From positions 93,042,626 to 93,106,625 of the forward strand of contig NC_092048.1 in NCBI RefSeq assembly GCF_003086295.3: a stretch of 64,000 bases of DNA. The letters are read 5' to 3'. This document shows positions 49,980 through 61,500 of the stretch, piece after piece (the first letter of the stretch is position 1; every line of letters starts with the position of its first letter). This DNA is from Arachis hypogaea. Lineage: Eukaryota > Streptophyta > Magnoliopsida > Fabales > Fabaceae. The position numbers and the translations under genes were made by a program. Below the pieces are notes generated by a model. The model did no database searches, had not been told where the DNA came from, and saw only the letters and a list, made by a program, of their open reading frames with translations.

Positions 49980-50248
49980 CTCAGGATCTGTGGCCCACAG
50001 GATCCCCACCTACCTCCACTCACTTCTTCTCAACCCTCTTTCACACAATCCCATAAACACTCTTCCCAAAACTCTTCACCAATCACCTCAATCTCTCTTC
50101 CCTATTTCCATTTACCACTCACATCCATACACCCACCCACCTTCAAAATTCAACATCTCTTTCCCACCCAATCCCACCCATATGGCCGAATACACACATC
50201 CCTCCATCTCCTCCATATCTTCTTCTTCTTCTTCTATTCTTTCTTCTT
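49980..50248 (+). other. Pyrimidine-rich tract (H)
   Basis: C/T/A-rich with very few G, ending in TCTTCTTCTT. Same relative position as the pyrimidine tracts of A, B and C. No gene. Confidence 0.6.
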
Positions 50249-50283
50249 TTGCTCGAGGGCGAGCAACATTCTAAGTTTGGTGT
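50249..50283 (+). promoter_or_regulatory. Internal RGGR hairpin plus polypurine-like motif (H)
   Basis: Perfect seven-pair hairpin TTGCTCG / AGGG / CGAGCAA (50249-50266) followed by CTAAGTTTGGTGT (50271-50283), the motif found at the 3' LTR border of H. Unlike A-C it lies before, not after, the ORF3-like remnant. Confidence 0.7.
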
Positions 50284-50321
50284 GGTAAAAGCATAGCTTT
50301 TTTGTTTTTCCATAACCATTA

Positions 50322-50724
50322 ATGGCACCTAAGGCCAGAGAAACCTCAAGAAAGAGAAAAGGGAAGACAATTGCTTCCACCTCTGAGCCATGGGAGATGG
50401 AAAGATTCATCTCACAAGCCCATCACTAAGAAAAAGATGGAGCAAACAAGAGAGCACATTCATGGATCTCAACAGGCACATGAAGAAGCTCATCATCAAG
50501 AAACCCCTGAGATACCTCAAGGGATGCACTTTCCTCCACAGAATTTTTGGGAGCAAATCAACATGGGACAACTAAGGGTGGAACATCAAGAGCACTCCAT
50601 CATCCTTCATGAAATAAGAGAAGATCAAAAAGCAATGAGGGAGGAGCAACAAAGACAAGGAAGAGACATAGAAGAGCTCAAGGACATCATTGGTTCCTCA
50701 AGAAGGAAATGCCACCATCACTAA
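50322..50724 (+). pseudogene. Element H ORF3-like remnant
   Basis: ATG 50322 begins a basic segment (MAPKARETSRKRKGKTIAS) like the ORF3 starts of A-C but stops at TAA about 50427. A second frame (ATG 50435 to TAA 50722) gives a charged coiled coil (QLRVEHQEHSIILHEIREDQ; REEQQRQGRDIEELKDI). These could be the two ends of an ORF3 whose central domain was lost; the match is in character, not in clear residue identity. Confidence 0.5.
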
Positions 50725-51826
50725 GGTGGACTCATTCCTTGTTCTTACTTTCTCTGTTTTCGTTTTCTCTGTTAAGTGCTTATCTATGTTTGTGTCTTAT
50801 TACATGATCATTAGTAGTTAGTAACTATGTCTTAAAGTTATGAATGTCCTATGAATCCATCACCTCTCTTAAATGAAAAATGTTTTAACTCAAAAGAACA
50901 AGAAGTACATGAGTTTTGAATTTATCCTTGAACTTAGTTTAATTATGTTGATGTGGTGACAATGCTTCTTGTTTTCTGAATGAATGCTTGAACAGTGCAT
51001 ATATCTTTTGAAGTTGTTGTTTAAGAATGTTAAATATGTTGGCTCTTGAAAGAATGATGACAAGGAGACATGTTATTTGATAATCTGAAAAATCATAAAA
51101 ATGATTCTTGAAGCAAGAAAAAGCAGCAAAGAACAAAACTTGCAGAAAAAAAAAATAGGCGAAAAAAAGAAGAAGAGGAAAAGCAAGCAGAAAAAGCCAA
51201 AGCTCTTAAAACCAAAAGGCAAGAGCAAAAAGCCAATAACCCTTAAAACTAAAAGGCAAGGGTAAATAAAAAGGATCCCAAGGCTTTGAGCATCAGTGGA
51301 TAGGAGGGCCTAAAGGAATAAAATCCTGGCCTAAGCGGCTAAACCAAGCTGTCCCTAACCATGTGCTTGTGGCGTGTAGGTGTCAAGTGAAAACTTGAGA
51401 CTGAGCGGTTAAAGTCAAGGTCCAAAGCAAAAAAAAAAGAGTGTGCTTAAGAACCCTGGACACCTCTAATTGGGGACTTTAGCAAAGCTGAGTCACAATC
51501 TGAAAAGGTTCACCCAGTTATGTGTCTGTGGCATTTATGTATCCGGTGGTAATACTGGAAAACAAAGTGCTTAGGGCCACGGCCAAGACTCATAAAATAG
51601 CTGTGTTCAAGAATCATCATATTGAACTAGGAGAATCAATAACACTATCTGAACTCTGAGTTCCTATAGATGCCAATCATTCTGAACCTCAATGGATAAA
51701 GTGAGATGCCAAAACTATTCAAGAGGCAAAAAGCTACAAGTCCCGCTCATCTGATTGGAGCTATGTTTCATTGATAGTTTGGAATTTATAGTATATTCTC
51801 TTCTTTTTATCCTATTTGATTTTCAT
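50725..51826 (+). other. Element H 3' untranslated region
   Basis: Purine-rich, non-coding. It has two imperfect tandem copies of about 37 bases at 51193-51265 (AAAGCCAA...CTTAAAAC.AAAAGGCAAG). No credible gene. Confidence 0.65.
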
Positions 51827-51863
51827 TTGCTTGGGGACAAGCAACAATTTAAGTTTGGTGTTG
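51827..51863 (+). promoter_or_regulatory. Terminal RGGR hairpin and polypurine-like tract (H)
   Basis: Perfect seven-pair hairpin TTGCTTG / GGGA / CAAGCAA (51827-51844) then TTTAAGTTTGGTGTTG up to the 3' LTR. The tract is less purine-rich than in A-C. Confidence 0.78.
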
Positions 51864-53562
51864 TGATGAGCGGATAATTTATACGCTTTTTGGCATTGTT
51901 TTTAGTAGGATCTAGTTACTTTTAGGAATGTTTTCATTACTTTTTATGTTAAATTCACATTTCTGGACTTCACTATGAATTTGTGTGTTTTTCTGTAATT
52001 TCAGGTATTTTCTGGCTGAAATTGAGGGACTTGAGCAAAAATCAGATTCAGAGGTTGAAGAAGGACTGCTGATGCTGTTGGATTCTGACCTCCCTGCACT
52101 CAAAGTGGATTTTCTGGAGCTACATAACTCAAAATGGCGCGCTTCCAATTGCGTTGGAAAGTAGACATCCAGGGCTTTCCCACAATGTATAATAGTCCAT
52201 ACTTTGGCCGGGTTTAGACGGCGTAAAAGGGCGTTGAACGCCAGTTCTACGCTGTTGTCTGGAGTTAAACGCCAAAAACACGTCACAAACCAGAGTTGAA
52301 CGCCAGAAATACGTTACAACCTGGCGTTCAACACCAGAAAGAGCCTTTGCACGTGTAACATTCAAGCTCAGCCCAAGCACACACCAAATGGGCCCCGGAA
52401 GTGGATTTATGCATCAATTACTTACTTCTGTAAACCCTAGTAACTAGTTTAGTATAGATAGGACTTTTTACTATTGTATTAGACATCTTTGGATTATCTT
52501 CTGATCTATTGATCACGTTTTGGGGGCTGGCCTCTCGGCCATGCCTGGACCTTTCACTTATGTATTTTCAACGGTAGAGTTTCTACACTCCATAGATTAA
52601 GGTGTGGAGCTCTGCTGTTCCTCAAAGATTAATGCAAAGTACTACTGTTTTTCTATTCAATTCAACTTATTCCGCTTCTAAGATATTCATTCGCACTTCA
52701 ACCTGAATGTGATGAACGTGACAATCATCATCATTCCCTATGAACGCGTGTCTGACAACCACTTCCGTTCTACCTTAGATTGAATCAGTATCTCTTGGAT
52801 CTCTTAATCAGAATCTTCGTGGTATAAGCTAGATTGATGGCGGCATTCATGAGAGTCCGGAAAGTCTAAACCTTGTCTGTGGTATTCCGAGTAGGACTCT
52901 AGGATTGAATGACTGTGACGAACTTCAAACTCGCGAGTGCTGGGCGTAGTGACAGACACAAAAGGAGGGTGAATCCTATTCCAGTATGATCGAGAACCTC
53001 AGATGATTAGCCGTGCTATAATAGAGCACTTGGACTATTTTCAAAAGAGGATGGGATGCAGCCATTGACAAAGGTGATGCCTCCAGACGATTAGCCATGC
53101 AGTGACAGCGCATCAGACCATTTTCCAGAGAGGATTAAAAGTAGCCATTGACAACAGTGATGTCCTTACATAAAGCCAGCCATGGGAAGGAGTAAGATTG
53201 ATTGGATGAAGACAGCAAGAAAGCAGAGGTTCAGAAGAACGAATGCATCTCTGTACGCTTATCTGAAATTCTAACCAATGAATTACATAAGTATCTCTAT
53301 CCTTATTTTCTATTTATTATTAATATTCGAAAACTCCATAACCTTTTGATATCTGCCTGACTGAGATTTACAAGGTGACCATAGCTTGCTTCATACCAAC
53401 AATCTCCGTGGGATCGACCCTTACTCACGTAAGGTTTATTACTTGGACGACCCAGTGCACTTGCTGGTTAGTTGTATCGAAGTTGTGAATAAAAAACGAT
53501 TTATTAAGACGTGCGTACAGAGTCTCTGGCGCCGTTGCCTGAGATCACAATTTCGTGCACCA
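51864..53562 (+). repeat. Element H 3' LTR
   Basis: 1699 bp, TGATGAGCGGATAATT to GTGCACCA, followed by GTAAC. Primer-site-like copy at 53527-53543. Confidence 0.93.
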
Positions 53563-53567
53563 GTAAC

Positions 53568-53711
53568 CACCCACCTAAGGAAGACCCAGACACCCCAGAC
53601 TCCATTTCATTTACTAGTACAGGGAGCCATGACGGTCCCGATTGTGGAGATGCTACAACCAGCCCCTCTTTGTTCCTGACTGATGGCACCGAGGACGGTG
53701 CCAAGCTTTAA
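53568..53711 (+). pseudogene. Element C ORF3, last part
   Basis: Encodes the C-terminal tail (DTPDSISFTSTGSHDGPDCGD) almost identical to that of A, ending in TAA 53709. Joined to the earlier parts if G and H are removed. Confidence 0.88.
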
Positions 53712-53723
53712 GTGTGGGGAGGT
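53685..53723 (+). promoter_or_regulatory. Internal RGGR hairpin plus polypurine-like tract (C)
   Basis: Perfect seven-pair hairpin GGCACCG / AGGA / CGGTGCC (53685-53702), then TTTAAGTGTGGGGAGGT (53707-53723), identical to the terminal tract of C. The ORF3 stop codon is within the tract. Confidence 0.72.
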
Positions 53724-55137
53724 CGGTCAGTACCTGACTTCCGAAGGTAACTGCTCTTTCTTAACACCAATAGGTTATTTTTTTTCTTTTATTAGGATAG
53801 GATAAATTGCATAGTAATAGGTTATTTGCATGCATATTCTATTTGGTTGAAAAACAATAAGTTTCTTTTTAAGATCCTATTTTTGAAATTTTCACTAATT
53901 TAAATCTAAATTTTTTGTGTTAAACTTGTTTGAAGATTGTATTTGGAACATAGTTTAAAGCTAAGAACAAACAACCCGCGAGACTTGAGCTTAATTACAT
54001 GGTTACATTATTTAACCATAAAAATTTTTTATTCTTGTGTGTTTGCTTCTCTATGATTGTAATCTATATTTTGTTCCATCATATATGTCCAATGTTTAAT
54101 GTGTTATATGCATGCATATGATTGAGGCCGTTATTTTATTAGCTCACTTATCCCAAATAGCCTACCTTTCCATTTACCTTTGTTAGCCACTTTGAGCCTT
54201 TCAATCCCATTTGTTCTATATTTTACCACATCACTAACCTTAAGTAGAAAAACAAGTAATACCCCAAATTGAATCTTTGGTTAGCTTAAGATAGAGATTG
54301 TGTAGTGTGGGAAAGCCGTGGGAACATGGGTTAACAAGGAAATGTGTTATGTTTTTACATTGATGAATTAATTAGGAATTTGGGTACCTACTCATGTAAG
54401 ACCAGAAAATTAAAAATCCAGGTGCATTGATAATGTTATGTATATTTTTATGCTTCAAAAAAAAAGCAAAAATATTCAAGTAATTAAGTAATTAAATAAA
54501 TGAATAAGGGGACAAAATTACCCCAATGTTAAGTTTAATGGAAAAATCAATGCATGTGTGATACAAGTTAAGAGAAAAGTTGATGCATGAGTATGCAATG
54601 TAAAAGTAAAAATTTTGGGTAGCTAGGCATGATTCTAAAAATATAAAGAGTGTATGTAGAAGTAAGAGCTTAGGTTAATCAAGGATTTAACTTATAGCTC
54701 ACTTAGCCATATATATACCCTCACCTTTACCTTGGCCCAATTACAACCTTAAAAGACCTCATGATGTTTGCATTAGTACATTAAATACTTGTTGATTGGT
54801 TAGGTGAAGAACAAAATCTAGAAAGCATGATTAGAGAAGAGTGGAGTGATTACCCTATACACTAGAGTGACTAGAGTGCATATACACCATCAGTAAGGGT
54901 TCAATGCTTGATTCTATGTTTTCTGCTTTCATGAGCTGTCTTCTTACAAGTCTACTTGTTTTTACTGTATAAATTTTAATTAGTGATATTTGATTTATAT
55001 ATGTCTTGAAGAACTTATCTACTTTTAACCAAGTAGGCAAAACCATTTTATCATATAGTCGCATTTATATACATAGGTTGCATTGCATTGCATGAGTCTT
55101 ACTTTTCCCTACTCATTTATTTTATCTCCTTAAGCTA
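53724..55137 (+). other. Element C 3' untranslated region
   Basis: AT-rich; aligns by eye with the same region of A but lacks the long AT microsatellite. No gene. Confidence 0.7.
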
Positions 55138-55174
55138 AGCATGAGGACATGCTAATGTTTAAGTGTGGGGAGGT
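55138..55174 (+). promoter_or_regulatory. Terminal RGGR hairpin and polypurine tract (C)
   Basis: Six-pair hairpin AGCATG / AGGA / CATGCT (55138-55153) then TTTAAGTGTGGGGAGGT abutting the LTR. Confidence 0.85.
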
Positions 55175-56727
55175 TGATAAACCACTATTTTATGGTTTAT
55201 CTTGTGTTTAATTGAGTGGTTTTTATCAAGTCTTCATCCACTTATTCATATGATTTGTATGATTTTACAATCCCTTCCTAGTCTTGTTTTATGATTGAAA
55301 ACTTGCTTCCTAGAGATCTTTAATTAGTATATTTAATTCTCCTTTATACCATTCGATGCCATGATCCGTGTGTTAAGTGTTTCAGGCTTTATAAGGCAGG
55401 AATGGCTTAGAAAATGGAAAGGAAGCTTGCAAAAATGGAAGGAACACAAGAAACCAAGGAGATGACCAGCGAGCACCGACGCGCACGCATGGCTCACGCG
55501 AGCGCGCGGAATGGAGAAATTTGCAGCGACGCTTGCGCGTGCCTGACGCGTACGCGTGGATTAGAGTCTGCACAAAAGACGCGCACGAGTGGACAACGCA
55601 TACGTGTGACAAGGAAATTTTCCAAATGACGCGCACGCGTGACTGACGCGTACGCGTGACCTGCGCGATCTGTAGAAATAACAGAAAACGCTGGGGGCGA
55701 TTTTGGGCCGCATTTTGAACCAGTTTTCGGCCCAGAAACACAGAATAAAGCCAGGGAACATGCAGAGACTAAAGAGAGAGACTCACATATTCTTATTAAG
55801 ATAGTTTTTACGTTTTTATATCTGAATCTAGAGAGAGAATTACTCTTCCTCTAGTTTTTCTTTACACTCATAGTTTATTAGTTATTGCTTTTGCTTTGGA
55901 TATTGAAGAGTCATCACCTCCGTTGAAGATACTATTCTAGTTTATTCCCTTACACTTTAATTTAATTATTCCATATTCTTAATTCTTGTTTAAAGTGGTA
56001 ATTGGATTATTTTCATGGATTGTTAATGCAAAGGATTATTTTTACTTTTAATTAATTTGAATCTCTATTTTATTTAAATTATCATGTCTCTTTTCTATTC
56101 CAAACTCCCAATAACAAAGATGGTATCCATGTCAATAGAGTAGATCCCCTACTTGACATGGGGGTTGATTAAGAGGAGACACTTGAGTTAGAAAGCTCAA
56201 GTAAATTAGTTAAATTGGAAGTTGTTGGCTAATTCTGTATTTACTAACGCTAGACCTTCCTAAGGGAGAGGACTAGGATTTGTGAATAAGAGTTAGCTCA
56301 ATTACTTGACTTTCCTTTATTTAGTAAGGGTTAACTAAGTAAAAATAACAACCTCTTTATACTACACTTGAGAAAATTCCAATAAGGATAGAACTTCCAA
56401 TTAATCATTCCCCCAGTCAAGGCTTTTTTTTTTATTTTGAATAATATAATTTCCTTTTAATTTTCATTGCACTTAATTATAATTATTTATTTTCTGTCAT
56501 TCAACTCTCAAAATTCTCGAAAAACTCTTGATTTATAACTTAGCACCCTTTCTAGCAACTCATTGGGAGACAACCTGGGACTCATACTCCCAGTATTTTT
56601 ATTCTAAACTTTTTGTGACAACCTTTCTAAATTGATGAGGCAGATTTTTGCTGGTTAAGAGCTATACTCGCAACGCTGTTCTATTATATTATAATCTCTT
56701 AATTGGTCTAACTTCTGCCACGCATCA
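55175..56727 (+). repeat. Element C 3' LTR
   Basis: 1553 bp, partner of 29095-30645, followed by AGAGA. Palindromic block at about 55476-55670. Confidence 0.94.
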
Positions 56728-56732
56728 AGAGA

Positions 56733-56777
56733 TCATACTTTACTCTCTCAATTGTTAAAAAAAATTGAGAGGATCCA
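56733..56777. mobile_element. Small MITE, right part
   Basis: Ends AATTGAGAGGATCCA, the inverted copy of the left end at 28983. See the left part. Confidence 0.65.
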
Positions 56778-57324
56778 TTTCCTAAAAAAAACCCGTAGCC
56801 ATCTTCACCGGCGTCGTTCATTGTTCTCTTTTTTGGTAATCATGGTTTTGTTCTTGTTCATGTCTTCTTCATATCTTGTTTTTTTCCTTATTGTTCTTGT
56901 TTTTTTTTAATTGTTTCCTTAGTGTCTATTTATTTCATAGGCGTTAGGTTTCATTGAAGAAAAAAAATATCCAGTAAAAAAACGCAAAAAAAATAAAAAA
57001 AATTATACATATTTAGATATATCTTTAATTTTGTTTTACACTTATTTTCTTGCGTCTTTTTTTTTCTTATTTTCACTTTGATATATTTTAGTGTTTTTTT
57101 ATTGTTCTATTTACTTTTATGATTTGACTCAACTCTTACTGATCAAATTCTTATACTTTTTATTTGGTTTCTAAAGTATAACAACCAAAGAGTACTCAAG
57201 AATTATAAAAGGTAAGAGTGATGAGTTTAATAAAGGGTAAAAACTAATTTTAAGAGTAAACACAAATATTCATCATTGAGTGAAACACGTGAGAGAGTGA
57301 TTACGAGTTCCTTTCTATAATATT
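56778..57324. other. AT-rich DNA, nothing recognised
   Basis: T-rich and A-rich runs, no coding frame or repeat border that I can support. Confidence 0.4.
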
Positions 57325-57645
57325 CACAACAAGAAAGTTTCAAAATAGCGACCAATTTTAGCGACCTACAAAATCAGTCGCTATTAGCAACCGATAGAAT
57401 TTTTCTAGGAGAAAAAAAATCAGAAATTTAGTGGCCGATTTAGCGACTAATAACAAAGTCGTCCCAGTTGGTTGCTAAAATCGGTTGCTATTTTCTAACA
57501 TAGTGACCGAATTAGCAACCAAATCAAAATACTTGGGCTTTGGGGTTTGTTGGTTGCTAAATTGGTCGCTATTTTTAGTTTAGCAACTGATTTTGCGACC
57601 AACATAAAAATAATCGATCGCTAGAAAATTGGTCGCAAAATCAGT
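57325..57645. mobile_element. CACTA-like terminus with subterminal repeats
   Basis: CACAACAAGAAA at 57325 is two changes or fewer from the common plant CACTA end CACTACAAGAAA. It is followed by some ten copies, in both directions, of TAGCGACCAATTT / AATTGGTCGCTA-like units up to about 57640, typical of CACTA subterminal regions where transposase binds. The other end is not found in the window, so it may be a fragment or be cut by later insertions. Confidence 0.55.
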
Positions 57646-57774
57646 TCCACCCGGACTCTCCTTGCCACTATGCCAACTTGCTTCTTACTAATATATATGA
57701 CGAAATATATATATATATATATATCAAACCATGAGTGAATTTTAATTTTTTTTATCCTTTTAAGCATGAATTCA

Positions 57775-58467
57775 CATGGATACCAAACAAATAACAGCAC
57801 ATGGTATACAAATATATTGATATATTTGATGGTTGGATCTGCTTTGATCATTGTGAATATGTGCTGAGCAATCACCTTTAAGTATAACCTTCTATAGTCT
57901 TTATATATTGATGTCTGCATGCCAGTATGATGACCACTGTATATCCTCACCTCCCATTTTTTCTACTTTCAGCGATAAGCTATGCGTATGTTTCATTGAC
58001 AACCAGTCCCAAACTGGGAACACTTTACAGCATACTTCAACTGGCCACTCTCTAGTATCTTATACACCACACCCCTCCTAATGTTATATGTCTTAACTGC
58101 GATAATAACTTCTTCCTTGTTTTCATACTGTTGTCTAATCTCAAACTCATTGGTGGCATCATCCTTCGACCCTCCTTGACTAAATAGACAATCTAAAGTC
58201 ATTGTCTCAAGATTCAATAAGAAAAAGTGATCCGGCCGATCATATGGTCGGAAAATAGCAAGCTATGACAGTGCGATTTGTGTATCACTATAGTAGTTCA
58301 TTTCTTGCTCCTCCTCTTCTAGAATTTCAGTTATTTCAGTCTCAGCATCTTCACCGTCATCAGGGTTAACTTGATAGTATCTATCATCGGGTCTCTAATA
58401 ACAGAACCCTCATGAATTTTCAACATCAGTTTGCACCATACCATCATTAAAATCTTCGATATTTGAC
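57775..58467 (-). pseudogene. MULE (Mutator-like) transposase fragment, N-terminal part
   Basis: Minus-strand frame from 58467 down. It shows FRPYDRPDHFFLLNLETM, then a MuDR-type DNA-binding domain (NEFEIRQQYENKEEVIIAV, VKCSQFGTGCQ) and, after a frameshift at about 57990, RIYSGHHTGMQTSIYKDYRR and IAQHIFTMIKADPTI, the part that leads into the catalytic core in this family. There are at least three in-frame stops upstream of 58217. The catalytic DDE core is absent. It is cut on its 5' side by element J and fades into AT-rich DNA on the other. Confidence 0.72.
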
Positions 58468-60153
58468 TGATAAACCCCGATTTCGTGGTTTATCTTGTGC
58501 TTATTTTAAGGGATTTTATCACCTTTTTCCACATTTATTTAATGAAATAGCATGGTTTTATAATTCTCCCTTGAATTGTGTTTAAGTGTAAAAACATGCT
58601 TTTTAGGCCCTTAAATTGGTGATTTTGATTCACTTTAATTCCATTCGATGCCTTGATGTGTTTGTTAAGTGATTTCAGGTTCATAAGGCAAGTATTGGAT
58701 GGAAGAAATGAGGAGAAAAGCATACAAAGTGGAGAATGCATGAGGAAATAATAATTGGGAATGCATCGATGGGCGCGCACGCGTACAAGGCGTGCACGTG
58801 CCGAAGTGATTTCTCATAGAGACGCGCACGCGTACATGCCGCGTACGCGCGGGTGAAAAAACAGCCAATCGACGCGCACGCGCACATGGCGCGTACGCGC
58901 CGATACTCTCACGTGACCCACTTAAAGGCAAAATGCTTGGGACGATTTTTGAGCTGCCTGGGCCCAAATCCAACTTGTTTCTGAGTGTATTTCATGCAGA
59001 ATTGAAGTCCAAGCAGGGGGGAGCAATTGTTTGTAGTATAGCATCATGTAGGTTAGTTTCTAGAGAGAGAAGCTCCCTCTTCTCTCTAGAATTAGGGTTT
59101 CTAGGGTTAATTTCTCTTAGATCTAAGTCCAATTTCATGTTTTCATCTTGTTTCCTTTATGATTTCTTGCTTCTACTATTTCATTATCATGGTTTGTAGT
59201 GTTAATTTTACTTTTATGCTTCTTTCATATTTATGAATACTCATGTTGGATTTGGTTTACATTTAATGCAATTTGGTGTTGATGTTTCTTTTTATTGATG
59301 AATTGAGTTGTGAATTTACTTTCCTTGCTATTGGTAGTTGGTAGATTTATTATTCTTGCACATTTATTATGCTTTCCTTGTACACCCACCAAGTGTTTGA
59401 CAAAATGTTTGGTTAGGCTTTAGAGTAGATCTTGAGCATTCTTAGCTTGGAAAGAGTAATTAGGCAATCTTGAGTCATGAAAACCCAACCTATGTTAGTG
59501 ATCTAGAGTTGTTAGCTAATATTGTTTCCATTAACTCTAATCTCTTGCTAATTCAATTAGTGGGTTGATTAGGACCTTTGGATTGAGATTAGCTAGTCTT
59601 GTTAGACTTTCTTCGAGTGTGACGATAATATGATACCTTCTTCCATCTTCGAGGATGACGTAATGAGATAGATTCTTATTTATTATTGTGATATAATTGA
59701 TTAGTCTTGTTTGACATTCTCCCTATGTGAAGATGACATGATACCTTCTTCCATTTGTTGGAGTTGACTAAATAAGATGAATTAATCATTGTATGACTAG
59801 GATAGAAAGCCTATATTATCAACCCTTACCATGAATGTCTCTCTCTTTATTACTTGCTTTCTCTTATTTACTTGTCTTCTTTAAATACTTGCTTGATTTA
59901 CTTTTCTTGTCATTTATTTCTTGCCCTTTTACCAAACCAAACCCCTTGCCCCCTTCATAGCCAATAAGCATACACTTTATCGCAATTCCTTGTGAAACGA
60001 TCTGGAGTTTAAATACTTCGGTTAATTCTTATTGGGGTTTGTACTTGTGACAAAACTAAATTTAATTTGATTTGAGGATTGTCTATTGGTTTGGACTATA
60101 CTAACAACGAAATTATTTTATGAAATTTCGAACCGGTATAAATCCTTGTATCA
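58468..60153 (+). repeat. Element J 5' LTR
   Basis: Starts TGATAAACCCCGATTT and ends CTTGTATCA before the PBS, 1686 bp. Holds a short GACGCGCACGCGTAC-type palindromic block (58770-58910), as in C. The right end is set by the PBS; no second LTR is in the window to confirm. Confidence 0.82.
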
Positions 60154-60159
60154 AATTAA

Positions 60160-60176
60160 TGGCGCCGTTGCAGGGG
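60160..60176 (+). promoter_or_regulatory. Element J primer-binding site, tRNA-Asp
   Basis: TGGCGCCGTTGCAGGGG, one mismatch, six bases after the LTR. Confidence 0.88.
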
Positions 60177-60315
60177 AGTTGCAATGGTGCTATGTTATTG
60201 GCTATTGTATATATTATGAATAGCTTGATTTTTGGTTTGTTTGTTGGTTTTTGCTAGTTGTAGGACTTAGTTTTCTTTATTTCTTATTAGCCTTTTGTTT
60301 TTATTTTCTCTTGTC

Positions 60316-61500
60316 ACCAATTCTCATCCCTTTGGCTATGAGTGTGGTTCAAACTATGTTGTAGGAGATGGGATTTACAATGATAACATGCATCAAGGAA
60401 TTGGAGATCAAAGTTTGGCAAGAGTGATTGGGGACATGACTACTATCCTCACAGAGATGCGCGACAATCAAAGGGCATTTATTGCCACCCGAGCCATCCA
60501 AGCGCCACCCCAACGTGACTACTCTTCTGATTCTTATGGGTATACTCCTTATCCTAATGCATACCAATCTAATGTATGTGATGACCCTCATTGTGATTGT
60601 CAACCACAACCACCACATACATATGAACCCCCTCCTCAATATAGCCATCCACCATACTCACAAGCCTCATACCACCATTCACCTCTACATGATCCCAACC
60701 CCTACACACCATACCAACCACCATATGAACCATACCTTGAGCCACCACCATTCCAACACCAATACTCCCAAGAACCACAAAGTTCACACACACCACCTCA
60801 AGAATTTTACCAATATGAACCACCTTCCAATTACAACAACCTTCCCTCAAACAATGAACCCTCTCTTCCACCATCACCTCCCGATGAAGCCCACATGCTA
60901 GAATTGAGAGATCTTGAATCTCATATCTTAAGGCGACACGAGGAGGATAAAAAGAAGTTTGAGGGGTTAAGAGCGAAAATGGCTATCATGGTAGAAGCCA
61001 TTGGCAACATAGTCTCATCCCGCCTAAGCCTATGCGATCAAGGCACCCCCATTGTTGAATGTGGAGAAGCAACCAAGGAGCTTAGTGAGGGAGTGAACTT
61101 GAAGCTCCAAGGTGAAGAAAAGGAGTTAAAGCAAGAAATGCAACAAGAGGAGGAGGTAGAGATTATTGAACAAGAGGAAGTAGTGGTTGGAGCCTTAGGA
61201 TATGTTGAGTACATAGAGGAAGCACAAATTGAAGAGCCATCTTCCATGGAGTTTGAAGTTGATGTTGAGGAGGAGAGTGCACAACCTCCAAGACACAATG
61301 TGATTGAAGAATTGGAAGAAGTGTTCCAATCAATAGGCCCTCCTATTTATGATGATTCCGTACCAACATATGATCCTTTTGAGCTTGAAGAATCCTTTCC
61401 CACTATGCTCGGAATTGATGATGAGGTAGATTTCACTCAACCTCCTATGTATGATTTGAGTGATGGGGAAGAGCTAGAGGACATTGGTAAAGAAGAATGT
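60316..61500 (+). pseudogene. Element J polyprotein of unknown family, first part (start codon lost, split by K)
   Basis: Begins TNSHPFGYECGSNYVVGDG, matching NSHPSRFEFGSN of B; the codon that is ATG in B is ACC here, so the start is lost and the next in-frame ATG is 60388. Then a Pro/Tyr/His-rich region (PPYSQASYHHSPLHD close to PPHSQASLHHSPPYD of B), a coiled coil (RRHEEDKKKFEGLRAKMA), and a long Glu-rich region ending EVDFTQPPMYDLSDGEELED, close to EVDFSQPPIYDSSDEEDIED of B. No catalytic or zinc motif. The apparent stop at 61501 is the TGA formed by the first bases of solo LTR K. There are no other stops over 395 codons. Confidence 0.83.

Larger units (their letters stand above)
43655..53562 (+). 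mobile_element. Element H: non-autonomous gag-protease LTR element
   Basis: 9.9 kb with LTRs of 1710 and 1699 bp and a perfect GTAAC duplication (43650-43654, 53563-53567). Interior: tRNA-Asp PBS, TTCGAAAA-rich leader, gag-protease pseudogene, two-hairpin element, GCGTT/AACGC palindrome cluster, pyrimidine tract, internal hairpin tract, short ORF3-like remnant, terminal hairpin tract. No RT, RNase H or integrase. It resembles the class of terminal-repeat elements with only GAG. Inserted into ORF3 of C. Confidence 0.93.
29095..56727 (+). mobile_element. Element C: Athila-type element carrying two nested insertions
   Basis: LTRs 29095-30645 and 55175-56727 with a perfect AGAGA duplication (29090-29094, 56728-56732). 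Without G (38737-43396) and H (43655-53562) and their duplications the element is about 13 kb with the same layout as A: gag-pol, two-hairpin element, palindromic array, ORF3, internal and terminal polypurine tracts. The coding part is far more damaged than in A. It was itself inserted into a MITE. Confidence 0.94.

Noticed and set aside
60295..60315. Upstream start of the J polyprotein at a TTG
   Set aside because: Not an ATG, and homology with B begins at 60316, where the ancestral ATG has become ACC.
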